59,463 bases of DNA from positions 1 through 59,463 of the forward strand of contig JASHOF010000147.1 of assembly GCA_030041255.1 (NCBI GenBank), in the 5' to 3' direction. This DNA comes from Acetobacteraceae bacterium (GTDB lineage: Bacteria > Pseudomonadota > Alphaproteobacteria > Acetobacterales > Acetobacteraceae). The position numbers were made by a program, and so were the translations under genes. The notes under the pieces were generated by a model, which was given only the letters and a program-made list of their open reading frames with translations, was not told the origin of the DNA and did not search any database. Shown here one piece after another: positions 34,899 to 43,369 of the stretch; the stretch's first letter is position 1; every line of letters starts with the position of its first letter.

Positions 34899-35216
34899 CC
34901 TGCACCTCCCGAATCTCGAGCCTCGCCGACAGGGCGATCCGCCCCCGGCAGCCGCGATAGGATTTTACTAGCAGATCGCGGCAGGCTGGTGAACGCCAAA
35001 TCGACCGCAATGGAACGGAAATCCCAGTGCATCCCAGCGCTGTCGCGGTGAGCCCGTTCCAACACGGCGAGCGGGCGATGCGCCTTGATCGGATGGGTGA
35101 CCGCGTTCCTCTTGCGGATTAAAAACTCGTAATCTCCGTGGGCGGGAACTGATGGTGCCCCCGACAGCTTCGTTTGCGGGCGCTTGCCCCGCTGCCTGAC
35201 CCGCGCGGTCGCCACT
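34899..35216. other. livK upstream region, no gene seen
   Basis: This stretch must hold the livK promoter, but I cannot place clear -35/-10 boxes on the minus strand. A minus-strand frame (SAGMHWDFRSIAVDLAF ...) is open for some distance without a recognisable family, start or Shine-Dalgarno, and I do not call it a gene. The AT-rich GATAGGATTTTACTAG at 34960-34975 is the most promoter-like part. Confidence 0.35.
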
Positions 35217-35346
35217 CGTGTGCCCACTCCACCGCTCGATACCGTAGGATGCGCCCTAGCGGTCGGCACACTCCTCTTTATTTTCAGTGGCCTGCTCGAC
35301 CCTTTCGTTTGCTGCCGGCGACAGCAAACGGCGGGGGCAGGACACT
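35217..35346 (+). repeat. intergenic repeat A, copy 6
   Basis: Preceded by CCACT and starting CGTGTGCCCAC, so its left edge looks like the internal junction of a tandem pair (CACTCGTG) rather than a free CTAGTG end; a first unit may have been lost. Blocks GATACCGTAGGATGCGCC, CTCTTTATTTTCAGTGGCC and GGGGGCAGGACACT are present. The left stem arm has one uncompensated change. It lies between livK and glpD. Confidence 0.88.
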
Positions 35347-35536
35347 GGAGACAGCTTTTCGCGACCGGCAGAGACGGTCAGGCGCTCAACCATGGCGAGC
35401 ATGGCGAGGCCGGAGCCTTCGGGTTCCCTCAGCCACGCGCCGCGCGATACCGAGGCAACGGTGCGAGGTCCGTCGGGGTACGTTCGAAGAGCGAAGGAAG
35501 ACGGGCGAACCGGCAGCCGGATCGGCAAGCCGGCAT

Positions 35537-37024
35537 TCACCGCATCCAGCGCGCGAACTCTCCCTGCTCGGCGGCGCTCAAATGGAGATGGTGCCGCGTG
35601 CGGCGAAACAGGATGTCTTCCGCGCTCCGCGCCCATTCGGTGCGGACAAGAAAATCTGCCTCCCGTTCGTAGAGCAGAGCTCCGAAATGTCGCCCGAGAT
35701 CGGCGACTGCGTTGGCACCCTCCAGCAGTGAGAGCGCACGCGTGCCGTAGAGCCGCGCATAATGATTCAGAAGGGGCGGCGGGAGAAAAGAGAAGCGCGT
35801 GGCGAGGGCGTCAGCGAAGGCGGAAAAATTGGCGTCCGGCATGTCCCCGCCGGGCAGCGCTTCGCTGCGGGTGAAGGCTGGCCCGAGGCGGGGGAAAAAT
35901 CTTTGCACCCGCTCCAGCACATGCTCCGCCAGCCGCCTGTGGGTCGTGATCTTGCCGCCGAACACCGACAATAGCGGCGGCGCACCTCCGGGTGCATCGA
36001 GCATCAGGACGTAATCACGCGTGACCGCCGAAGGATCCGCTGCCTGGTCATCGAACAGCGGCCGTACCCCGGAATATTCGTAGAGGATGTCCGCATCTTT
36101 CAGCGGACGACGAAGATAGCGGTTGGCCGCCGTGAGCAGATAGCGGCGTTCTGCATCCGTGATGGCAACGGCCTCCGGCGGTCCTTCATAGGGCTCGTCA
36201 GTGGTGCCGAGAAGGGTGAGACTTCTCTCGAACGGGATCAGGAACACCACGCGCCGGTCCAGGTGCTGCAGGATGTAGGCATGTTCTCCCTCCCAGTGCC
36301 GGCTGAGCACGAGGTGGCTTCCCTTGACGAGCCTTACCCTCGCCCTCTCACTGGCGCCGGCAATCCGGTGCAGGACTTGTTCGACCCAGGGTCCGGCCGC
36401 ATTCACCAGCACGCGCGCTGCGACCTCTTCACTGGTACCGTCGGGTGCAGCGAGCCGTACGCGCCAGGCCCTCGCTTCCCGATGCGCCGCGATCGCCTCC
36501 GTGTGCAGCCGGATCTCGGCCCCCTTCCGGGAGGCGTCCAGGGCGTTCGACACCACCAGCCGCGCATCCTCGACCCAGCAATCGGAATAGACAAAGCCCG
36601 TGCGGAATCCGGATTTCAGCGCACCGCCCTCAGGTGCGGTGCGAAGATCGAGCCGCGAGCTTGCTGCCAGCAGGCGGCGCCCGCTGAGATGATCATAAAG
36701 CAGAAGCCCGAGGCGAATCATCCACTCGGGCCGCATTTCGGCGACATGCGGCAGCACGAAGCGCAGCGGCCAGACGATATGCGGAGCCGCGCGCAGCAAC
36801 ACCTCGCGCTCGGAAAGCGCCTCGCGCACCAGGCGGAACTCGTAGCGCTCGAGGTAACGGAGCCCGCCATGGACGAGCTTGCTCGAGCGCGACGAAGTGC
36901 CTGCCGCCAGATCCCCCTTCTCCGCCAGCAACACCGAAAGGCCGCGTCCGGCCGCGTCGCGCGCGATGCCGGCACCGTTCACGCCACCGCCAATCACCAG
37001 GATATCGTAAGGATCCCCGCTCAC
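35537..37024 (-). CDS. glpD: aerobic glycerol-3-phosphate dehydrogenase
   Basis: 495 residues of the FAD-dependent, membrane-associated enzyme that oxidises glycerol-3-phosphate to DHAP and feeds electrons to quinone. FAD motif YDILVIGGGVNGAGIARDAA, then GTSSRSSKLVHGGLRYLERY, VNAAGPWVEQV, LLGTTDEPYEG, the C-terminal SVFGGKITTHRRLAEHVLER and the DAO_C domain. The start is the GTG at 37024, which overlaps the aldolase stop as GTGA; the ATG far upstream is inside the aldolase. No glpF/glpK is nearby. Its coupling to an aldolase suggests a shared triose/sugar-phosphate route. Confidence 0.93.
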   Translation of the reverse strand: MSGDPYDILVIGGGVNGAGIARDAAGRGLSVLLAEKGDLAAGTSSRSSKLVHGGLRYLERYEFRLVREALSEREVLLRAAPHIVWPLRFVLPHVAEMRPEWMIRLGLLLYDHLSGRRLLAASSRLDLRTAPEGGALKSGFRTGFVYSDCWVEDARLVVSNALDASRKGAEIRLHTEAIAAHREARAWRVRLAAPDGTSEEVAARVLVNAAGPWVEQVLHRIAGASERARVRLVKGSHLVLSRHWEGEHAYILQHLDRRVVFLIPFERSLTLLGTTDEPYEGPPEAVAITDAERRYLLTAANRYLRRPLKDADILYEYSGVRPLFDDQAADPSAVTRDYVLMLDAPGGAPPLLSVFGGKITTHRRLAEHVLERVQRFFPRLGPAFTRSEALPGGDMPDANFSAFADALATRFSFLPPPLLNHYARLYGTRALSLLEGANAVADLGRHFGALLYEREADFLVRTEWARSAEDILFRRTRHHLHLSAAEQGEFARWMR

Positions 37025-37689
37025 CGCCGGTTTCCGGCCGGAGGCGCCGGCCCGTAGGCCGCGATCCGCTCCCGGATCGCGGCTATTTCTTCCCCCGTCA
37101 GCAGCATCGGCCCGCCGATCTGCAGGCTCAGGAGGTATTGCCGCGCCAACGCCTCCAGTTCGACCACCAGCCACATCGCCCGCTCGAGCGTCGGCCCGAT
37201 GACCACCACCCCGTGATTGGCCAGCAGGCAGGCCTCCCGGCCTTCGAGCGCCGCCGCCGCTGCCGCGGCCATTTCCGCTGTCCCGTAGGCAACGTACGGC
37301 GCACAGCGGATCGGCGAGGCTCCGAACACGGCGGCCATGTAGTGACAGGCCGGGATCTCACGGCGCGCCATAGCCAGTGCGGTGGCGTGCGGCGGATGCG
37401 CATGCACAATGGCCTGCGCCTCGGGGCGTGCCAACAGGATTCCGAGATGCATCCGCCATTCGCTCGACGGCGGGCGCCGCCCTTTCCACTTGCCGCTCTC
37501 TCCCGCAAGCGGCATCTCGGCAATCTCTTCGGGCCGCAGCCTTTCGCAGGGAACGGCCGAAGGCGTGATGAGCATATCCTTGCCGCGCCGGACGCTGATA
37601 TTGCCGGACGTGCCCTGGTTGATACCGAGCGCATTCAGCCGCCGCGCAGCCGCAACGATTGCCCGACGAACCGTGATCGAGTGAGCCAT
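37021..37689 (-). CDS. class II aldolase/adducin family protein
   Basis: 222 residues. Zn-binding and catalytic features of the FucA/AraD fold: GINQGTSGNISVRRGKDMLI, MLITPSAVPCERLRPEEIAE, the Glu in SSEWRMHLGILL, VHAHPPHATALAMA (His pair), and LLANHGVVVIGPTLERAM (third His). Members split fuculose-, rhamnulose- or related phosphates to DHAP plus an aldehyde. Coupled translationally (GTGA) to glpD, which makes DHAP. The substrate is uncertain. Its start lies 52 bp after the native stop of the broken hlyD-like gene. Confidence 0.88.
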   Translation of the reverse strand: MAHSITVRRAIVAAARRLNALGINQGTSGNISVRRGKDMLITPSAVPCERLRPEEIAEMPLAGESGKWKGRRPPSSEWRMHLGILLARPEAQAIVHAHPPHATALAMARREIPACHYMAAVFGASPIRCAPYVAYGTAEMAAAAAAALEGREACLLANHGVVVIGPTLERAMWLVVELEALARQYLLSLQIGGPMLLTGEEIAAIRERIAAYGPAPPAGNRR

Positions 37690-37741
37690 TGGCGGCGACG
37701 CAACGGCAAAAACGGCGGCGACGCAAGCGCCGGGCGGCTTC

Positions 37742-38945
37742 TCAGCGCTCGTGCAGGCTGTCGTGCAGGGCCCTGGGTGAGAGGAGCCAGGAGGTAGTCG
37801 AGCACCCGGCGCCGGCCGGTCTTTACTTCGATCGTGACCGCCATCCCTGGCACCAGGGCAACTCTCTGCCCGTCTATGTTCATGTGCGTATGGTCGAGCG
37901 AAATACGGGCGATATAGACGAGCCGGCCAGGCGACGTGAGGGCGCCCGGAGCCTCCGTTGCGCTGACGCCGCCGGAGGCCGGCGCCGCACCCGGCTGTTC
38001 CACCAGCACCGCATCCGTCGAGATGCGTTGCACGGTACCATGCAGCAGGCCGTAGCGGGTGAAGGGGAAGGCGGTCACCGTGATGACGGCGGCCTGGCCA
38101 GGGCGGACGAAGCCGCGGTCGCGATTCTCGACCACGGCATCGACAGCGAGACCGCCCGCAGCCGGAACAATGCTCAGAAGCTGCTGCGCGGGCGTGACCA
38201 CCGTGTCGGTCGTATGCACGGCCAGATCCTGCACCGTCCCGGAAACCGGTGCTGCGAGGTTCGTGAGTTGCAGAGCGCGATCGGCCTTGGCGAGCGCGTC
38301 GGTGGCGGCCGCAAGGTGCTGCTCGGCATCCGCAAGCTGGTTGTAGACGTTGCTCGTGAAGTAGGCGACCACCTTGGCGCGCTCTTTCTCGGCTGCCTGA
38401 ACGGCAGCCGTCGCCTCCGCCAGATGATTGCGCTCGACCGGCAGATCACTCTCGAGCGCCTTCAACTGCTGCTCGGTCTGCAGATACTCGAGCTTCGAAC
38501 CGAAGCCCTGCTGCACGCTCTCGACGCGAATCTCGGCCTGCCCTTGCAGCAGCGGAAGCTCGGTCTCGATCTTGCGGATGGTTGACGCGACGGCGGCAAG
38601 ATCGGCGGTCTTGCCCGCCAGATCAGCCTCCGCCTGGGCGAGCTTCGCCGCTTCGGCCGCCCGTTCGGCCAGCAACCGGCTTTCGGCGCCGGTCAGGTCC
38701 GCCGGATTGGCAACGGAGATGCCGGCAAACGGATTCCCTCGCCGCAGCCCGGCCAGGGCTTCGAGGCGGGCAATATCCAGCCGCGCCTGCTCCTCTGCCT
38801 TCTTCGCCTGCGCCCGATCCGCCAGCGCCGCGGTGGGGTCGAGCACGATGAGGGGCTGGCCCTGGCGGACTTGTTCGCCGTCGGCGACGAGGATCCTGCG
38901 TACCACGCCGATCTGCTCCGGCTGCACCACCTTCGTGCGCGCGAG
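37742..38945 (-). pseudogene. HlyD-type membrane fusion protein of a type I secretion system, both ends damaged
   Basis: The reading frame begins abruptly at ARTKVVQPEQIGVVRRILVA, lacking the cytosolic tail and membrane anchor (about 60-70 residues). It continues with DGEQVRQGQPLIVLDPTAAL, a long periplasmic alpha-hairpin, and the AAPVSGTVQDLAVH lipoyl-like half. At the C-terminus the frame shifts near 37780; in the neighbouring frame it would end SPRALHDSLHER at the TGA at 37742, the normal HlyD ending. The unshifted frame runs to 37635, overlapping the aldolase. Two independent lesions mean it is not functional. Confidence 0.8.
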
Positions 38946-40450
38946 CGGCCGGCAATCCCGACCACCTGGCCGGGTGCGATGGCGAAGGACACGTTATCGA
39001 GCACCGGCGGGGCATCGAGCCGATAGCGGAACGTCACGTTCTCGAAGCGAATTCCGCCGCGGATCGGCGGCGTGTCACCCTGGCCGGTGCGCGTGGCCTC
39101 GACGGGGCTGTTGAGGATATCGCCAAGCCGCGCGATCGCCACCCGCACCTGCTGGAAATCCTGCCAAAGCTGCGCCAGCCGCAGCACCGGCTGGGCCACC
39201 TGCGCGGCGAGCATGTTGAACGCCGCCAGCTCGCCCACGCTGAGCGAGCCCGCGATCACCTCGCGTGCCCCGAGGAAGAGGGTGGCAACGACCACCGCCT
39301 TGCTGATCAGTTGCGCACTCTGCGAACCGACCGTGCCAAGGGTGATCGTGCGGAAGCTCGCGCGGACATAGGCGGCAAGTTGTTCTTCCCAGCGGCGCTG
39401 CAACACCGGCTCCACGGCCATCGCCTTCAGCGTTTCGACGCCGGTGACGCTTTCGACCAGCATGGCCTGCGTTTCCGCGCCGCGCAGGAACCGCTCGTCG
39501 ATGCGGGCACGCAGCAGCGGTGTGACGATCAGGCTGAGAATCACGTAACAGGGAACGGAGGCGATGACGATCATCGCGAGCTGCCAGCTATAAAGGAACA
39601 TCACTGCAATGAAGACGCCGGTGAAAAAGATGTCGATGACGAGAGTGAGTGCCGAACTGGTCAGGAACTGGCGGACCACTTCGAGCTGCCGCACGCGGGC
39701 AACGGTATCGCCGACACGGCGCGCCTGGAAATAGGCCATCGGCAGGGCAAACAAATGGCGGAACAGGCGCATGCCAAGCTCGACATCGATGCGGCTGGTG
39801 GTGTGGGCGAAGGTGTAGGTCCGCAAACCGCCGAGCAGCACCTCGAAGAAGGAGACGAGGCCCAGCCCGAGCATCAGGAGATCGAGCGTCGAAAGCCCGT
39901 GATACACGAGCACCTTGTCGATCACCACCTGGAAGATCGTCGGCACCGCCAGGCCGAAGAGCTGCAGGAAGAAGGAGACCACCAGCACTTCGGAAAGGAT
40001 GCGGCGGTACTTGCCGACGGCGCCGACAAACCACCCGAGGCCGAACTGGCGCCCCGCATGCTCGAGCGGCGCGCGGCGCGACAGCAGGATCAGCCGTCCG
40101 CTCCACCCCCTGGCGAACTCCTCGATGGGCATCAGCCGCGGGGTCCGCTCGAGCGGGTCCTGTACCAGGGCCGCGGCCTCGGTCACCCGGCCGAGAACGA
40201 GATAGCGCCCGTCCCGCATCGCGGCGAGTGCCGGCATCGGCACACGGCCAAGCCGTGCCAGCGGGATGCGCGCTCGCCCGACCTTGATCGGAAATGCGCG
40301 GGCCGCACGCAGCAGATCCGGTTCGGAAAACGCGCCGCTGCTGCCATGCCGGTGGCGAATCGCAGCCGGATCGGCAGCCAGCCCGAGCGCCTGCAATGCG
40401 AAGGCAAGTGCGAGCGGACCGCTGTCTTCGACCGGGGAAGCCTTCTCCAT
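38942..40450 (-). pseudogene. type I secretion ABC transporter, truncated before Walker A
   Basis: Residues 1-130 form a C39-peptidase-like domain lacking the catalytic Cys (SGPLALAFALQALGL), as in HlyB-type exporters that do not cleave their substrate. The six-helix membrane domain follows (about 150-440), then the start of the ATPase domain, IRFENVTFRYRLDAPPVLDN, VSFAIAPGQVVGIAGRS. The next residues should be GSGKST but the sequence jumps out of frame into hlyD. Walker A, signature, Walker B and H-loop are all missing. By family length about 0.8 kb has been deleted. Confidence 0.85.
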
Positions 40451-40792
40451 GCCGCCGCTCCTGCCGGTCCGGTTGACGGGTCACACATCGGCACCACCGG
40501 CAGCCTGGGCGGAACGGCCGAGAGGTGGACCTGCCGAGGAGCGCCTTGAAGCATCAGGATGGCCCCTTTGGTTGACTGCCGCCTCCCTCCGGCCAGGACG
40601 GAACCCGACCGGGCCGGCGGCACGCATACGCTTCAATGACCCTGCAATGATGCCTTTTCCCCGCCGCATCGAAGGATCAAAGGGATGATGCTGTGACAAA
40701 GAATTTTGACGCGCCGTGATAGCCCTGTCCAGCTTTCGTTACGACTTTCGTTACGGAGACGTAATTCGTTTTGCCGTGCCTTGCGGTGATGA

Positions 40793-40870
40793 CGAGTGTC
40801 CTGCGCCCACCGGTTGCTGCCGCCGGCAGCAATCGAAAGAGGATTAGCTGGCTCCTGAAAATAAAGAGGT
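40793..40870 (-). repeat. repeat A 3' half (copy 10), joined to a repeat B module
   Basis: Read on the minus strand this is CCTCTTTATTTTCAGGAGCC, GCTGCCGGCGGCAGCAACC and GGACACTCG: the linker and second palindrome of repeat A. In place of the A first stem-loop it is preceded by a repeat B stem-loop (40878-40926), with the bridge CGAATAAA. It is a natural chimera of the two families. Confidence 0.8.
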
Positions 40871-40877
40871 TTATTCG

Positions 40878-40926
40878 AGCCCGCGATTCGCGCCCGCCGA
40901 CTAATCCGCCGCGGGCGATCGCGGGC
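40878..40926 (-). repeat. intergenic repeat B stem-loop, copy 2
   Basis: AGCCCGCGAT at 40878 and the complementary GCGATCGCGGGC near 40915-40926 flank GCCCGCCGACTAATCCGCCG, matching the first hairpin of the 22.6- and 52.3-kb elements in inverse orientation. It directly adjoins the repeat A half to its left. Confidence 0.8.
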
Positions 40927-41353
40927 CGGACAGCCCCGCTCACGTGGACGGCAAAGGCCGGTTGAGCGATGTTCGCTGACCGCAAGGAGACCTTCCTGGT
41001 GGCAGCCCATCCGAAGTCCGCACCATCCGAGCCCCCGGTGTTCGTATAGGTTCGCCGGGATCGGCGGCCGGCCGGCAACCCGGCGCCGACAGCCATGACG
41101 GCCGCCGACGCGCCTGATTGCCGCCCGGCTCGGCGTCGGGCCTCCCATCCCGGCGACGGTTCCTGGCGGCGTCCTCACCTCCCAACGTGCTCTCCCTGCT
41201 TGGCGTGCTCGCCGAGGCGATCCCGACCCTCACCGCCAGCACCGGCGCACGCCCGGCAGTACCGGCGTGAATCGGCGGGCGTCCCCCGGGATGTCGCCGC
41301 CGGGGAAGCTTTGATAGCGTGCCGAGGTTCCCGCTATCCCGAGGGCATACGAG
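40927..41353. other. gene-poor region upstream of the NIPSNAP gene
   Basis: About 430 bases with no supported gene. Several frames are open on the minus strand only because of high GC content; none gives a recognisable motif. A plus-strand run encoding NVLSLLGVLAEAIPTLTAS may be a decayed fragment. The promoter for 41354 must lie here. Confidence 0.35.
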
Positions 41354-41680
41354 ATGATCCACGAACTCCGCATCTATCACTGTCTCCCAGGCCGGCTGCC
41401 GGCGCTGCTGAAGCGCTTCGAAACCACCACGCTCGAGATCTGGCAGCGCCACGGCATCCGCCAGGCCGGCTTCTGGACGGTGCTGGTCGGCGAGTCGAAC
41501 CAGGACCTCTACTACCTGCTGGCATGGGATTCACTGGCGGACCGCGAACAGAAGTGGAGCCGCTTCATGGCGGACCCGGAATGGATTGCCAAGCGCGCCG
41601 AATCCGAGCGGGACGGCCCGTTCATCGCCTCCATCACCAACGCATTTCTGCAGCCGACAGCGTTTTCATCGGTCAAATGA
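41354..41680 (+). CDS. NIPSNAP family protein
   Basis: 108 residues, a single ferredoxin-like dimeric alpha-beta barrel domain: MIHELRIYHCLPGRLPALLK, FETTTLEIWQRHGIRQAGFW, LYYLLAWDSLADREQKWSRF and the Trp of DPEWIAKRAESE. The family is widespread, has no established enzymatic role in bacteria, and is often associated with small-molecule metabolism. No operon partner is evident, with the glycosyltransferase starting 200 bp downstream. The start is clear from the conserved MIxELRxY. Confidence 0.9.
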   Translation: MIHELRIYHCLPGRLPALLKRFETTTLEIWQRHGIRQAGFWTVLVGESNQDLYYLLAWDSLADREQKWSRFMADPEWIAKRAESERDGPFIASITNAFLQPTAFSSVK

Positions 41681-41770
41681 AGGGCCATCCCCTCCGCTGC
41701 CGCCGCCGATCGGAAGCTCGCCTGCGGCCCGGCACCAGGTTCGCCGGCCCGAGCAGAGGTGCGCTTCTTA

Positions 41771-41782
41771 CGAAACGTTTCG
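41771..41782. promoter_or_regulatory. 12-bp palindrome upstream of the GT2 gene
   Basis: CGAAACGTTTCG is a perfect palindrome about 105 bp before the GT2 start. A related dyad, TTGAAAC-CTTCC-GTTTCAA, lies at 45148-45166 upstream of the GT39 gene. Both share GAAAC/GTTTC half-sites, so a common regulator is possible. Short dyads also arise by chance. Confidence 0.3.
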
Positions 41783-41887
41783 GTTTTTAACAAAGGCGCC
41801 ACAGAACCGCCTAAAGTTTCTCGTCCCATGGTCGGCGTGGATGGCCGTCAGGCCATCCGTCGACCTGGTCGTGCGAGGAACCCCGTC

Positions 41888-42676
41888 ATGCATATCGCCC
41901 CCCGCCGCAAAATCGCTGTCGTGGTGCCGGTGAACAACGAGGCTGAGAATATTCTGCCCTTGCTCGGGGAAATCCGCACCGCCATGCGCGGCCTGGATTA
42001 CGAGATCGTCTGTGTCGATGATGGCAGCACCGACGCGACCGGGACGCTCCTCGCCGGTGCGGCGAGGGAGGCAAGCGACCTCAGGGTGGTCCGCCACCGC
42101 CACGCCTGCGGCCAGAGCGCTGCCATCATCACCGGCGTACGCGCGGCAGAGGCCGACTGGATCGCGACCATCGACGGCGATGGCCAGAACGACCCGGCGG
42201 ATATTCCCGCCATGATGGCGCAGGCTTTCAGGCATGACCGGGCGGACGCGCCGGCCCTCATCGCCGGCCTCCGGCAGAAACGGCAGGACGACCTCGTCAA
42301 GCGCATCGCATCCCGCATCGCCAACGCCGTCCGCGCTCGCATCCTCCGGGACGCGACGCCCGATACCGGCTGCGGCCTCAAGCTCTTCCGTCGAGAGGTT
42401 TTCCTGGATCTACCGCAATTCGACCATATGCACCGCTTCCTGCCCGCGCTCTTCATCCGGGCCGGAGGAATGGTGATTTCCCATCCGGTCTCGCATCGGC
42501 AGCGCCAGGCGGGAGCCTCGCACTATGGCACGCTGGACCGGCTGCGCGTGGGGCTTACCGATCTTGTCGGCGTCGCATGGTTGCAACGCCGTTGGCACCG
42601 GCCCGAGATCGTCTCCTCGGAGCAGCGGGCGAGCCTGTCGGCCGACGCCAGGCACTCGCTCGAGGTGGCTCGATGA
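41888..42676 (+). CDS. family 2 glycosyltransferase (polyprenyl-phosphate sugar transferase-like)
   Basis: 262 residues. GT-A core: KIAVVVPVNNEAENILPLLG, VCVDDGSTDATGTLLAG, RHACGQSAAIITGVRAAEAD, WIATIDGDGQNDPADI with the DxD-like metal site, and TPDTGCGLKLFRREVF. This pattern is that of DPM1/ArnC-type enzymes that load a sugar onto a lipid phosphate, but it lacks their C-terminal membrane helices. Coupled by ATGA to a VTT-domain membrane protein and convergent with a GT39 enzyme that would use such a lipid-linked sugar. The ATG at 41888 is preferred because upstream frame residues show no homology. Confidence 0.9.
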   Translation: MHIAPRRKIAVVVPVNNEAENILPLLGEIRTAMRGLDYEIVCVDDGSTDATGTLLAGAAREASDLRVVRHRHACGQSAAIITGVRAAEADWIATIDGDGQNDPADIPAMMAQAFRHDRADAPALIAGLRQKRQDDLVKRIASRIANAVRARILRDATPDTGCGLKLFRREVFLDLPQFDHMHRFLPALFIRAGGMVISHPVSHRQRQAGASHYGTLDRLRVGLTDLVGVAWLQRRWHRPEIVSSEQRASLSADARHSLEVAR

Positions 42677-43332
42677 CCAACGCGGTCGCCACCGCCCGGA
42701 CGGTAGCCAAGCCGGCACTGCTGTTGTTGGGGCTGACCGCCGGCGCATTGTCGCTGAATTTGTTGCCGTTCAAGGCGTTCCTCACCTTGCAGATGGGTTC
42801 CGGCGCGACCGACGCCGCCTGGTTCGTCCTGCTCGGTGCACTCGCCTCAGCGGTCGGGATACCGCGCCAGATCGTCGCCTTTGCCGGCGGATACGTCTGG
42901 GGTTTCTGGGCCGGGACGACGCTCTCGCTCATCGCCCAGATACTCGGCGCAGCGGCCGATCTCTTCTGGGCGCGGATCATCGCACGCGATTGGGTTCAGG
43001 CCCGCCTCCGGGGCCGCGTCCAGAAGCTGGACCGGCTGCTGAGCCGCCGCCCCTTCGCCGCCACCCTGGCCTTGCGGTTCATGCCCATCGGCAACAATCT
43101 TCTGCTCAATCTGCTGGCCGGGGTTTCCGCAGTGCCGGCCTTCGGTTTCCTGGCCGGCTCGCTGGTCGGATTCGTGCCGCAAACGGTGATTTTCGCGTTG
43201 ATCGGCTCCGGCAGCCGGGTTGCGCGCGGCACCGAGATAGCGCTCGGGGCGGCACTGTTCGTGGTGTCTTTCGTTCTCGGCGTGATCATGCTCCGCTGGC
43301 GTGGGGCGACGAGCGAAACCCCGCCCCCCTGA
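42673..43332 (+). CDS. TVP38/TMEM64 (VTT domain) membrane protein
   Basis: 219 residues, five or six membrane segments. The VTT core reads GIPRQIVAFAGGYVWGFWAG, LRFMPIGNNLLLNLLAGVSA and FLAGSLVGFVPQTVIFALIG, the last two corresponding to the conserved re-entrant motif F[R]hhP-x-x-N. DedA/VTT proteins act as lipid scramblases or transporters of polyprenyl phosphates. Coupling to a polyprenyl-phosphate glycosyltransferase-like gene makes flipping of a lipid carrier a reasonable guess. It starts inside the GT2 stop codon. Confidence 0.85.
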   Translation: MTNAVATARTVAKPALLLLGLTAGALSLNLLPFKAFLTLQMGSGATDAAWFVLLGALASAVGIPRQIVAFAGGYVWGFWAGTTLSLIAQILGAAADLFWARIIARDWVQARLRGRVQKLDRLLSRRPFAATLALRFMPIGNNLLLNLLAGVSAVPAFGFLAGSLVGFVPQTVIFALIGSGSRVARGTEIALGAALFVVSFVLGVIMLRWRGATSETPPP

Positions 43333-43369
43333 ACCACGCGCGGCGCGCTGCCGACGAGCCTGCCCGGCT

